Assembly: GCF_000482485.1 (NCBI RefSeq)
Contig: NZ_AXVK01000001.1
Location: forward strand, 248,001-312,000
Source: Paucisalibacillus globulus DSM 18846
Lineage (GTDB): Bacteria; Bacillota; Bacilli; Bacillales; Amphibacillaceae
DNA: 64,000 bases
Reading direction: 5' to 3'
Part shown: piece by piece, positions 31,465 to 39,308 of the stretch
Layout: each line of letters opens with the position of its first letter
How positions within the stretch are numbered: the stretch's first letter is position 1
The notes under the pieces: generated by a model
The model's input: the letters and a program-made list of their open reading frames with translations, nothing else
What the model was told of the DNA's origin: nothing
Database searches by the model: none
Translations under genes and position numbers: made by a program

Positions 31465-32229
31465 ATGGAATATACCGTAAAAAAGCTAGCAGTTATGTCA
31501 GGAGTAAGCGGCCGCACGCTCCGATATTACGATCAAATTGGATTATTAAAGCCGGCTAGAATTAATTCGTCTGGTTATCGAATCTATGGACAAAAGGAAG
31601 TTGATCTTCTTCAGCAGATTTTATTTTATAGGGAGTTAGAAGTTAGTTTAGAAGATATTTTGGACATTATCAATCAACCAGGTTTTGATCGTAGTAAAGC
31701 ATTACTAACTCATTTGGAGAAACTTAAAGAAAAACGAACCCGTCTTGACAAAATAATGGCAACGGTGGAGAAGACAATTGCTAGTATTGAAGGAGGAAAA
31801 CCAATGCAAGATAAGGAAAAGTTTGAGGGATTTAAGGAAAAACTAATTGAAGATAATGAAAAGCAATACGGAGAAGAAATTCGCGAAAAATACGGTGATG
31901 AAACGATTGATGCGAGTAATGCAAAACTGAGAGGCATGTCCCAGGAAGATTATGAGAAAATGACCAAACTGGGAGAAGAAATCTTTGTGCTTCTAGACAA
32001 AGCATACGCTACCGGGGACCCAGCATCACCTGAAGCTAGGAAGCTTGCTGAAAAACACAAAGAATGGCTCATGTATTCATGGACTAGTTACTCTAAAGAA
32101 GCACACGCGGGACTTGCAGAAATGTATGTTGCTGATGAACGTTTTGCGGCATATTATGAGAAATCAGTAACTGGTGGAACTAAGTTTTTGCGGGATGCGA
32201 TTTTAAATTACTTGGGAGTGGACGAATAG
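31465..32229 (+). CDS. MerR family regulator with TipAS antibiotic-recognition domain
   Basis: 254 residues; the ATG follows AGGAGGG. The MerR winged helix is residues 2-70 (YTVKKLAVMSGVSGRTLRYYDQIGLL), followed by a dimer coiled coil (about 75-115) and the TipAS-like domain (about 120-250, MSQEDYEKMTKLGEEIFVLL and WTSYSKEAHAGLAEMYVADERF). Known members (Mta, TipA) bind drugs or peptides and switch on efflux genes by untwisting a 19-base promoter. Exactly such a promoter lies upstream. No pump gene is adjacent, so its targets other than itself lie elsewhere. Confidence 0.92.
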   Translation: MEYTVKKLAVMSGVSGRTLRYYDQIGLLKPARINSSGYRIYGQKEVDLLQQILFYRELEVSLEDILDIINQPGFDRSKALLTHLEKLKEKRTRLDKIMATVEKTIASIEGGKPMQDKEKFEGFKEKLIEDNEKQYGEEIREKYGDETIDASNAKLRGMSQEDYEKMTKLGEEIFVLLDKAYATGDPASPEARKLAEKHKEWLMYSWTSYSKEAHAGLAEMYVADERFAAYYEKSVTGGTKFLRDAILNYLGVDE

Positions 32230-32400
32230 CCAACATAATCCTGTGTGAATCGTACTATCTAACTATACTGAAAATCTTTACTTTTTCAACTGCTTATTCA
32301 AAAATAAGTAAATCGTTTCACGGGGTTATACATGTTTCATCTTATCTCCATTTTAAGAATAATTCTTACTAAACAAAGCATCTTACTATTAGGAGGTGCT

Positions 32401-32544
32401 ATGATGGGAAAAGATCGTCAAGAAAAAAAGCTAAAGCAAAGTAGACGTGTAGAATCGGACCGTGATGTTGGATTAAAGTATAAAAATTCAACGATTATGT
32501 CTAGTCCTGAAGAAGCAATGGAATTAAATGATGGTAAAAAATAA
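32401..32544 (+). CDS. Small lysine-rich protein, 47 aa
   Basis: ATG 32401 (or 32404) follows AGGAGGTGCT. The product MMGKDRQEKKLKQSRRVESD and following residues is charged, with no hydrophobic segment. It ends SSPEEAMELNDGKK. A good ribosome binding site and a terminator 12 bases after the stop support expression. It resembles other tiny lysine-rich Bacillaceae proteins, some of which are spore-core proteins, but I cannot assign it. Confidence 0.65.
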   Translation: MMGKDRQEKKLKQSRRVESDRDVGLKYKNSTIMSSPEEAMELNDGKK

Positions 32545-32555
32545 TCAGGAATGTC

Positions 32556-32589
32556 AATCCCTCGCTACATCAAGTAGTGAGGGATTTTT
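32556..32589 (+). terminator. Intrinsic terminator
   Basis: A 13-base stem AATCCCTCGCTAC/GTAGTGAGGGATT with T5. Confidence 0.88.
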
Positions 32590-32695
32590 GTTTTCTAATC
32601 AATTTCTAATCTTGCTATTATAGTTTCCTAAGAATGGTTGTTTATAGTTTAGATACTGTCATTAAGGAGGAATTAAGCAAAAGGAGGTACTTAGG

Positions 32696-32914
32696 ATGGA
32701 ACAAGCTTTAACCGAGAAATTCATTTCTGAACTTCAAGCAATTGAAATTGCAGAGAGTGTTGTTGAAGGATCCGTAGTTGAAATGGAACTTGATGAGGAT
32801 AATGGAAAATTTGTTTATGAATTAACTATAAAAATGAGTAATGGAAAAGCGGAAGTGGAAGTAAATGCACGTACTGGGGATATAATGAAAAAAATAGTGA
32901 AATTTAATAAATAG
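32696..32914 (+). CDS. PepSY domain protein, 72 aa
   Basis: ATG 32696; the ribosome binding site AAAGGAGGT is well placed. A single PepSY-like repeat: helix (ALTEKFISELQAIEIAESVV), then strands FVYELTIKMSNGKAEVEVNA and the closing TGDIMKKI. There is no signal peptide, so unlike most PepSY proteins it appears cytoplasmic. PepSY domains inhibit peptidases or bind ligands; no peptidase is adjacent. Single gene with terminator. Confidence 0.75.
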   Translation: MEQALTEKFISELQAIEIAESVVEGSVVEMELDEDNGKFVYELTIKMSNGKAEVEVNARTGDIMKKIVKFNK

Positions 32915-32924
32915 GTAATAGGAT

Positions 32925-32949
32925 AAGCGCCAAATTATGGCGCTTCTTT
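32925..32949 (+). terminator. Intrinsic terminator after the PepSY gene
   Basis: Arms AAGCGCCA/TGGCGCTT followed by CTTTA. Confidence 0.65.
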
Positions 32950-33024
32950 AGATATTCCGTATATAATAAAGAAAGTTATATTTCGGAATTATGATTTTTT
33001 ATTCCTTTTTTAGGGGTTGGTATT

Positions 33025-33456
33025 TTGAAGCTTATTTTTGGTAAGCCAGCTGAAAATAAAGATTATCAAGTAAGAAAAGGTACTTACGCAGTCATTCTAA
33101 ATTCCTCAAAAAATAACGTTCTAACTGTCTACAATAAAGGCTATCATTTTTTACCAGGTGGTGGAATTGAGGGAAATGAGAGTAATATAACTTGTATAGA
33201 GAGGGAAATGATTGAAGAAACAGGTTATCGAGCAATTATTGGGTCATTTATTGGTACAGCACAGTTTTATTTTGTCTCTAGCAAGGATGAGTATTTATTA
33301 AGTGATGGATATTTCTATTTAGTTGAACTTGGGGAAAAAATACAAGAACCAATAGAGGAAGACCATAGGATGGAATGGGTAACTATTGATGATATGGAGA
33401 GGTATTTCTTCTACAAACATCAAATTTGGGCAGTTCAGAAGGCGATTGAAAAATAG
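33025..33456 (+). CDS. NUDIX hydrolase
   Basis: 143 residues from TTG, after AGGGGTTGG. The NUDIX box reads GGGIEGNESNITCIEREMIEETGY, with the REMIEE core intact for metal binding. Family members cleave nucleoside diphosphates linked to another group, such as oxidised dNTPs or NDP-sugars. A second, different NUDIX gene starts 14 bases after the stop, so the two form an operon. Substrate unknown. Confidence 0.88.
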   Translation: MKLIFGKPAENKDYQVRKGTYAVILNSSKNNVLTVYNKGYHFLPGGGIEGNESNITCIEREMIEETGYRAIIGSFIGTAQFYFVSSKDEYLLSDGYFYLVELGEKIQEPIEEDHRMEWVTIDDMERYFFYKHQIWAVQKAIEK

Positions 33457-33469
33457 GGAGGGTAGAGAG

Positions 33470-33934
33470 ATGGGATACATAGAAGAATTAAGGAAGTTGG
33501 TCGGTCAAAGGCCACTAATATTTGTTGGGGCAGTCGCAGTTATTACGGATAATGAGGGCAGGATTTTATTGCAACAAAGAAGGTTTCCAAATGGTGTATG
33601 GGGTATCCCTGGTGGACTAATGGAACTTGGTGAGTCTACGGAAGACGTGGCAAGAAGAGAAGTGTTGGAGGAAACGGGATTGACGATTGGTGAACTTAAT
33701 CTAATCAATGTATATTCAGGAAAAGATCATTTTATTGTAGCTGAAAATGGCGATCAATTTTACGTTGTAACCATTGCTTATCACACGAATGAATATGAAG
33801 GGGATTTAGACATTGATAAATCAGAGTCAATTAAATTTGAATTTTTCTATCCGGAATACTTCCCAGAAAAAATGGTAGGAAGTCACAGACAAATACTAAA
33901 GGAATATTTATCAAGCAAAGGAGACGGTTATTAA
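33470..33934 (+). CDS. NUDIX hydrolase
   Basis: 154 residues; ATG 33470 follows GGGAGGG. The NUDIX box is GGLMELGESTEDVARREVLEETGL, with all core residues present. The N-terminal EELRKLVGQRPLIFVGAVAVI is typical of MutT-like enzymes such as YtkD/YjhB types. Second gene of the NUDIX pair and clearly a different subfamily from its partner, so not a recent duplication. A terminator stem overlaps its last codons. Confidence 0.9.
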   Translation: MGYIEELRKLVGQRPLIFVGAVAVITDNEGRILLQQRRFPNGVWGIPGGLMELGESTEDVARREVLEETGLTIGELNLINVYSGKDHFIVAENGDQFYVVTIAYHTNEYEGDLDIDKSESIKFEFFYPEYFPEKMVGSHRQILKEYLSSKGDGY

Positions 33935-33952
33935 AACCGCCTCCTTAAAATT
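33918..33952 (+). terminator. Intrinsic terminator overlapping the second NUDIX stop codon
   Basis: Arms AAGGAG-A-CGGTT/AACCG-C-CTCCTT, then AAAATTT. A second hairpin (AAAAGTCC/GGACTTTTT, 33972-34000) follows and has the better T run. Confidence 0.6.
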
Positions 33953-33971
33953 TGTCGTTCCATTTTAAATC

Positions 33972-34000
33972 AAAAGTCCCGAACTCTAAAAGGACTTTTT
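33972..34000 (+). terminator. Intrinsic terminator, second of two in series
   Basis: Arms AAAAGTCC/GGACTTTT with T5. Confidence 0.75.
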
Positions 34001-34057
34001 ACCCTTGTCGGATATAGTGCAAAAGATATACTTATTGAAGGGGAAGGAGAATTTGAA

Positions 34058-34573
34058 ATGAATGAACTCGTTATTTATGCTAAAAGAGGCAAGCTGATAT
34101 TGTATGGAGTACTAAGCTTGATATTTGTAGTTGTTAGTGGATTTCTATTGTTCATAGGATTCACGGAAAGTGGTCGAGATAGTATGAAATTTATTATTAT
34201 TGGAGCTTTAGGATTGATAATTTTTGGTTTTTGTATGGTTTACTGGGTGATAAGTATGGTTAAAAGAAAGCCTGTGATTATTATTAATCATGAGGGGATT
34301 ATAGATCAATCTACATATATTAAAGCAGGGCTCGTTGAATGGGATGAAATTGCAGATATTGATTTTGTGAGCTTTAGTGGACAGACATATTTGGGTATTT
34401 ATACATTGGATCCAGAATTAATAATTGATAGGTCTAGTTCTTTTAAGAAAATGCTTAATCAAATGAATAAGGGATTAATGGACACGCAAGTTAACATCCC
34501 TATTAAAATTCTTGATTGTTCAATGGATGAGTTGACGAACACAATAAATAAGTACTGGAAAACGGCAAATTAA
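34058..34573 (+). CDS. STM3941-like membrane protein
   Basis: 171 residues; the ATG follows GGGGAAGGAG. Two membrane helices (about 15-36 and 44-66) are followed by a soluble PH-like beta domain (VIIINHEGIIDQSTYIKAGLVEWDEIADID). This arrangement matches the STM3941 family, known from Salmonella and Firmicutes, function unknown. The soluble part should face the cytoplasm. Single gene with terminator. Confidence 0.7.
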   Translation: MNELVIYAKRGKLILYGVLSLIFVVVSGFLLFIGFTESGRDSMKFIIIGALGLIIFGFCMVYWVISMVKRKPVIIINHEGIIDQSTYIKAGLVEWDEIADIDFVSFSGQTYLGIYTLDPELIIDRSSSFKKMLNQMNKGLMDTQVNIPIKILDCSMDELTNTINKYWKTAN

Positions 34574-34618
34574 AAAGAGGATGTAACACCGTCATGGATG
34601 GTGCTACGTCCTCTTTTA
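34573..34618 (+). terminator. Intrinsic terminator
   Basis: A long interrupted stem beginning AAAGAGGA-GTA and closing TAC-TCCTCTTTT. Confidence 0.75.
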
Positions 34619-34865
34619 CTTAAGCAGGATAGGAAATTCAAACACTACCTGCATGTATAGAATGATTATTTAAATGAGCATTACTCCTGCAATATGAAGT
34701 CTACTCGAGGGATGACCCATGAAGTTTTATAAAAAATGCTTAGAAAAAGGGTTAGTGAATGCAAATTTTTCTAAGAACGTTTCTAATTCGAGCCCATAAA
34801 ATGTTGTATGGAGATAATGGCTTTTTCATTAATATATAGAATTAGAAAAGTTAGGTGAACCGTGA

Positions 34866-35390
34866 ATGCAGGATTTTCAGCGGTATAATCGTGCAAGGAA
34901 TAAGACAAATCCCTTTAATCAAAACGGACAACAGAATATTAGTTCATTTTCTGGAGGTAGTCCTGCAGATTATGTTCAATTAATCGGAAACTTATTTAAT
35001 GTTGTGGGTGACTCACTTGGAGTGATAGGTCAAGTAATGGGAATAAAAGAGGAAGAGCAGCAAGAACAGCAAATTCAACAGCAATTTCAAGATCTCCAGC
35101 AACAAATTCAGCAACAGCAGGAACAAATCATGCAATTACAACAATCTAGTCAAACCCAACAAGAACAGCAGCAAGTAGGACAGAATCAACAACAGGGGAA
35201 CCAACAACAGACAGAACAGTTGTTTCAATTATTACAAAATATGCAGCAAAACCAACAACAGAATCAAAACCAACAATTTCAACAACAGCTATTAAATCTC
35301 CAACAACAGGTTGAAAAAACTCAAGAACAACAGCAAAAGCAGATGGATATATTAATAGAATTAGTGGAAAAGTTACCAAAACAATACTAA
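34866..35390 (+). CDS. Glutamine-rich low-complexity protein
   Basis: 174 residues. An N-terminal region (1-63) with an amphipathic stretch PADYVQLIGNLFNVVGDSLGVIG is followed by about 100 residues that are more than half Gln (about 54 of 99), then a short helix ending LVELVEKLPKQY. The heptad-like spacing of Leu/Ile among the Gln suggests a coiled coil rather than disorder. The ribosome binding site is weak (AGGTGA). No signal peptide. Function unknown; it could be a spore or structural protein, since Gln-rich coat-like proteins are known in Bacillaceae. Confidence 0.65.
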   Translation: MQDFQRYNRARNKTNPFNQNGQQNISSFSGGSPADYVQLIGNLFNVVGDSLGVIGQVMGIKEEEQQEQQIQQQFQDLQQQIQQQQEQIMQLQQSSQTQQEQQQVGQNQQQGNQQQTEQLFQLLQNMQQNQQQNQNQQFQQQLLNLQQQVEKTQEQQQKQMDILIELVEKLPKQY

Positions 35391-35397
35391 ATATATG

Positions 35398-35425
35398 AGA
35401 AAAACCGGGTATTAGTAATCCCGGC
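35398..35425 (-). terminator. Intrinsic terminator of the SDR gene
   Basis: Arms CCGGG/CCCGG around a 10-base loop, with A5 on the + strand at the left edge forming the U tract on the - strand. Confidence 0.65.
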
Positions 35426-35426
35426 T

Positions 35427-36344
35427 TTACCCAAATACTTCTCCACCATTTACATGTAATATTTGACCTGTAACAAATCTAGAATCATCAGAAGCGAGAT
35501 ATACAAAAGTTGGTGCTAGTTCAAATGGCTGTCCTTGACGGTCCATCAAGTTGTTCACTTGTGTTACTTGATCAGCAGAAAAACTGGCTGGAATTAATGG
35601 TGTCCAAATCCTTCCAGGGGCGACAGCATTAACGCGTATCCCTTTTTCCGATAAACTTCTTGCAAGTGCTCTTGTAAAACCAACAATTGCTCCCTTTGTT
35701 GCTGTATAATCAATTAATTGATCGTTACCGGCAAAAGTTACAACAGAGGTTGTATTAATAATCGTACTACCTTCTTTCATATGTCTTAATGCTTCTCGAG
35801 TAGTATAAAAATGGGAATATATATTTACTTTAAACGTATCATCAAACTGTTCATCAGAGATATCTAGTAAGCTTTTTTGTTGAAACTGTATTCCTACATG
35901 ATTACAAAGTATGTGTAGCTCCCCAAAAGTCTCAATCGTTTTTTTAACAATATCTACACATTGATTTTTGTCACGGACATCTCCTGGTAATAGTAGACAA
36001 CGCCTTCCAATTTCTTCAATTCTCGTTTTTGTCCGGTTTGCATCTTCATGCTCATCCAAATAGGAAATAGCTATATCTGCACCTTCTTTGGCAAAGGCGA
36101 TAGCTGTTGCTGCTCCTATTCCACTGTCCCCGCCAGTTATTAAAGCTACTTTTCCATATAATTTTTCAGTTCCTATATAATTGGGATTTTCAATAATTGG
36201 TTTTGGAACCATTAGACTCTCCAGACCAGGTTGTTGATATTGTCTTTGCTCTGGCACAGTGACAGGGACCTCTTGAAATCGAGTAATCTTTCCGTAGTTT
36301 GGATACATTGGATAATCATAAGGCTTTTTCTTATCCTTAGCCAT
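35427..36344 (-). CDS. Short-chain dehydrogenase/reductase, general-stress type (YhdF/YdaD-like)
   Basis: 305 residues from ATG 36344; the ATG at 36353 touches AGGAGG and is rejected. A 45-residue N-terminal extension rich in Pro, Gln and Tyr ([19 protein letters not shown]) precedes the Rossmann fold: cofactor motif [19 protein letters not shown]-equivalent CNHVG, active-site TSVVTF...YTATKGAI (Tyr and Lys present) and the PG motif [12 protein letters not shown]. Bacillus homologues of this long form belong to the general stress regulon. Here CNHVG replaces the usual NNAG. Substrate unknown. Confidence 0.9.
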   Translation of the reverse strand: MAKDKKKPYDYPMYPNYGKITRFQEVPVTVPEQRQYQQPGLESLMVPKPIIENPNYIGTEKLYGKVALITGGDSGIGAATAIAFAKEGADIAISYLDEHEDANRTKTRIEEIGRRCLLLPGDVRDKNQCVDIVKKTIETFGELHILCNHVGIQFQQKSLLDISDEQFDDTFKVNIYSHFYTTREALRHMKEGSTIINTTSVVTFAGNDQLIDYTATKGAIVGFTRALARSLSEKGIRVNAVAPGRIWTPLIPASFSADQVTQVNNLMDRQGQPFELAPTFVYLASDDSRFVTGQILHVNGGEVFG

Positions 36345-36486
36345 GGTATTCATCCTCCTCTTCCTAATTCCTTAGATACTTTATTCTGTCTGGGCAGATA
36401 GTGTGCCTAGTCCTAAAACTATCCATCCTAACAGTCCCATCCTTGGAGAAGGAGAATACAATATTTAGAATATGAGGAGGTATATG

Positions 36487-36654
36487 ATGAGCTATTATTT
36501 TAATCCTGAGGTAAAGCTTCTACTTGTCAACCAATCTGATAATAAAGTGACAGTCCGTTATGGTAATAACAGAAAGTTTCATTTACCTGAAATTGGACCA
36601 AGACCGCCATACTTTACAAACCCAACATATCAACAATATTATCCGAAACTATAA
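36487..36654 (+). CDS. Small protein, 55 aa
   Basis: ATG 36487 is best spaced from AGGAGG. MSYYFNPEVKLLLVNQSDNK continues to a Pro/Tyr-rich tail (GPRPPYFTNPTYQQYYPKL) that resembles low-complexity spore coat proteins. It is divergent from the stress SDR gene, with 140 bases between start codons. No domain recognised. Confidence 0.6.
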   Translation: MSYYFNPEVKLLLVNQSDNKVTVRYGNNRKFHLPEIGPRPPYFTNPTYQQYYPKL

Positions 36655-36659
36655 GAATA

Positions 36660-36691
36660 GCCAGGCACCTTAAAATATTCCGGTGCCTGGC
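36660..36691. repeat. Hairpin GCCAGGCACC/GGTGCCTGGC
   Basis: A perfect 10-base inverted repeat with a 12-base loop, directly after the 55-aa gene. No T run follows, so it is a poor terminator. It shares the GGCACC core with the repeats at 22567 and 39184. Confidence 0.6.
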
Positions 36692-36809
36692 ATTCGATGT
36701 ATTTTGACAAGCTACATGTTTTATTTTGATAGATTTTGGGAAACATTTATATAGTAATCTTTTTAAGACTTTATTTAGATTACTAGATTTTATTACTAGA
36801 GGTGGTATT

Positions 36810-37640
36810 ATGTTAGATTGGTTAGATAGTATTAATTGGGCAGATATACTGATGAAAACAGGCATTATTATGTTTAAATTACTTGCCATTGTTATCGTAT
36901 ATTATATTGTGAAGTCAATTGGAAACAGAACGATAGAAAGAATTTTTAATCGAAAAAAGAAAGACATGTCTAATGGGAGAGCTATGACACTCGAATCCAT
37001 ATCCAAAAATATTTTAGCTTATTTCTTATTGTTTATTTTTGTAGGTTTTGTATTTTCGATTTTCAATTTTGATATTACAACACTGTTAGCAGGAGCGGGA
37101 ATTGTTGGTCTTGCCATCGGTTTTGGCGCACAGGGCTTGGTAAGTGATGTTGTTACTGGCTTTTTTATTCTACTTGAACAACAAATTGATGTAGGAGATT
37201 ATGTTACCGTCGCAAGTAAAGATGGAGTTGTGGAAGAAGTTGGGCTCCGAACAACTAAACTCAGAGGATTTGATGGAACACTTCACTATGTACCAAATAG
37301 GGAAATTACAAATGTAAGTAATCATTCCCGGGGAAGTATGCAGGCACTTGTAGATATTAGCATTCCTTATGACACAAATATTGATAAAGCAACACAAATA
37401 CTACAAGAAGTTTGTGAACGAATTGCTTCAGAGGATGAAACATTAGTAGAAGGACCAAATGTAATAGGTGTACAAGCTTTTGGTTCATCTGAAATTGTAC
37501 TTCGCGTAATTGCAAAAACAAGAAATGGTGAGCAATGGGGAGTAGAACGTAATTTAAGAAAAGCAATTAAAGAAGCCCTTGATCTAAGTGGTATCGATAG
37601 TCCATATCCTCATCAAGTGAATATTAGTAAAGAAGCATAA
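36810..37640 (+). CDS. Small-conductance mechanosensitive channel (MscS family)
   Basis: 276 residues from ATG 36810, preceded by AGAGGTGG. Three membrane helices: about 17-40, 65-87, and the pore-lining TM3 with Gly/Ala packing (LLAGAGIVGLAIGFGAQGLVSDVVTGF, about 92-118). The beta domain contains EEVGLRTTKLRGFDGTLHYVPNREI, the MscS signature. The channel opens under membrane tension to release osmolytes. YkuT/YhdY-like. Single gene. Confidence 0.92.
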   Translation: MLDWLDSINWADILMKTGIIMFKLLAIVIVYYIVKSIGNRTIERIFNRKKKDMSNGRAMTLESISKNILAYFLLFIFVGFVFSIFNFDITTLLAGAGIVGLAIGFGAQGLVSDVVTGFFILLEQQIDVGDYVTVASKDGVVEEVGLRTTKLRGFDGTLHYVPNREITNVSNHSRGSMQALVDISIPYDTNIDKATQILQEVCERIASEDETLVEGPNVIGVQAFGSSEIVLRVIAKTRNGEQWGVERNLRKAIKEALDLSGIDSPYPHQVNISKEA

Positions 37641-37781
37641 TTTTTTCAAGGAGAGAAGGACTAACTATAGTGGTTACTTTTTTAAATTATAATATTTAGT
37701 TTAAAACTTTATTTCATACGCGTTGGAGGTTATATTATTGATATATTTATAAAGATTTTATAGCTTGAATGGAGAATGTAT

Positions 37782-38993
37782 ATGGTAACGGAAAAACTAT
37801 ATTATCAAGACCAGTATCTAGGACGCTTCACGGCAAGAGTTCTTAAATCGGAAACAGATAAGGCGTCCAAACATTTTGTGGTTCTAGATCAAACAGCTTT
37901 TTATCCAACTGGAGGTGGGCAACCTCATGACATAGGTACTTTGAATGGCTTGGAAGTGTATAATGTGGAGGAAATTGATGGGGAAATTAGGCATTATATC
38001 TCTGAGCCAATTAAAGTGAAATCGGAATGTGTTGGAAAAATTAATTGGGAAAGACGTATGGATCATATGCAACAACATGCGGGTCAACATATATTGTCAG
38101 CTGCCTTTGAGGAGGAATTTGGTTATGAAACGGTAAGCTTTCATATGGGGAAAGAACTCTGTACCATTGATTTATCTATTGAAAGTCTTACTGAACAAGA
38201 GGCCAACGAAGCTGAAAAAGTAGCAAATATTATCATTATCGAAAATCGCCCAATTGAAACAAGATGGGTTAAGAAAGATGATCTAAATAAATACAAGCTT
38301 AGAAAAGAAGTGGCTGTCAATGATAATATTCGTCTAGTGATTATTCCAGATTTTGATTATAACGGTTGTGGCGGTACCCATCCAAAAGCAACCGGACAAG
38401 TTGGTTCGATTGAGATATTACATTGGGAAAAACAGAAGAATTTCATTCGTGTATTTTTTGTTTGTGGTAGAAGGGTACGTACACAGCTTCATGAAAAGCA
38501 TCAAGTGATACAAAATCTAACTGTCCTATTAAGCTCCCCACAAGAGGAACTAGAAAAGGAAGCTAAGCGAGTTCTTGACCAGTCGAAGGCATTAGAAAAG
38601 GAGATTGCGGATTTAAAACAGCAACTTAATACATACGAGGCTGAATCGCTGATTACAAAAGCTGAAGCTAAACATTCTTACAAGTTAATAAAAGAACTAT
38701 ATGTTGACCGGGCATTTGCTGAACTTCAGTCGTTAGCTAAAAATATAACATCACGGTCTGATGAAATTATTGTTCTTTTGATTAACGAAACAGGGGATAC
38801 TCTTCAATTTGTTTGTGCACGTGGGAAGAATATTTCCATTAGTATGAATCAAGTGTTGAAGGAGGTATTGCCAATTATAAATGGTAAGGGAGGAGGAAAT
38901 GATTTAATCGCTCAAGGTGGTGGAGAGAAAGTAATCACTGCAGATGACTTAATGAAATTATTAGTTGATGTAATAAGTTTAAAATTGGAATGA
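37782..38993 (+). CDS. AlaX-type alanyl-tRNA editing protein with DHHA1 domain
   Basis: 403 residues from ATG 37782, preceded by TGGAGA. The N-terminal editing core shares AlaRS domains: QTAFYPTGGGQPHD, the zinc-binding MQQHAGQHILSAAF (HxxxH) near residue 98 and NGCGGTHPKATG near residue 190. A coiled coil (about 245-290) and the C-terminal DHHA1 domain (GGGNDLIAQGGG) follow. Known role: free-standing hydrolysis of Ser- or Gly-tRNA-Ala to correct alanyl-tRNA synthetase errors. Single gene with terminator. Confidence 0.9.
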   Translation: MVTEKLYYQDQYLGRFTARVLKSETDKASKHFVVLDQTAFYPTGGGQPHDIGTLNGLEVYNVEEIDGEIRHYISEPIKVKSECVGKINWERRMDHMQQHAGQHILSAAFEEEFGYETVSFHMGKELCTIDLSIESLTEQEANEAEKVANIIIIENRPIETRWVKKDDLNKYKLRKEVAVNDNIRLVIIPDFDYNGCGGTHPKATGQVGSIEILHWEKQKNFIRVFFVCGRRVRTQLHEKHQVIQNLTVLLSSPQEELEKEAKRVLDQSKALEKEIADLKQQLNTYEAESLITKAEAKHSYKLIKELYVDRAFAELQSLAKNITSRSDEIIVLLINETGDTLQFVCARGKNISISMNQVLKEVLPIINGKGGGNDLIAQGGGEKVITADDLMKLLVDVISLKLE

Positions 38994-39045
38994 TATACGC
39001 CATTTAGTCTTATGAAATCAGAAATTATATATAATAAATCAGTTT

Positions 39046-39075
39046 AAAGGTTACTCTCATGGGGTAGCCTTTTCT
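39046..39075 (+). terminator. Intrinsic terminator after the AlaX gene
   Basis: Arms AAGGTTACTC/GGGTAGCCTT followed by TTCTTT. Confidence 0.7.
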
Positions 39076-39126
39076 TTGGTAGATAGGAAAGTATAAAAAA
39101 CTTTCCGCCGACATAAGAAAAGCTAA

Positions 39127-39161
39127 CACATTCGCTAGGGACTGAGCGAATGTGGGTTTTT
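39127..39161 (+). terminator. Intrinsic terminator with no obvious gene
   Basis: A 10-base perfect stem CACATTCGCT/AGCGAATGTG, then GGTTTTT. It lies between the AlaX terminator and the motor genes. Confidence 0.65.
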
Positions 39162-39183
39162 CTAATGGAAATAAGGAAAGCGC

Positions 39184-39229
39184 TTCGACTAAATCTGACA
39201 AAAATCGGGAAGTGACAGGCACCACAAAA
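39184..39229. repeat. Dispersed repeat, copy B
   Basis: TTCGACTAAA, then ATCGGGAAGTGACAGGCACC and ACAAAA, in the same block order as copy A at 22567-22610. The hairpin arm is imperfect in this copy. Confidence 0.6.
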
Positions 39230-39308
39230 CAAGCTTCATAAGCATGTTTCAATTAGTGTTCGAATAACATGTACTAATGATTATTTATAGTTGGGAGAGG
39301 TAGTTGTG

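Larger units (their letters stand above)
38994..39308. other. 315-bp intergenic region with two terminators and a dispersed repeat
   Basis: It contains the AlaX terminator (39046-39075), a second + strand hairpin terminator (39127-39161) with no gene between them, and repeat copy B (39184-39229). I see no coding frame. Confidence 0.6.
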
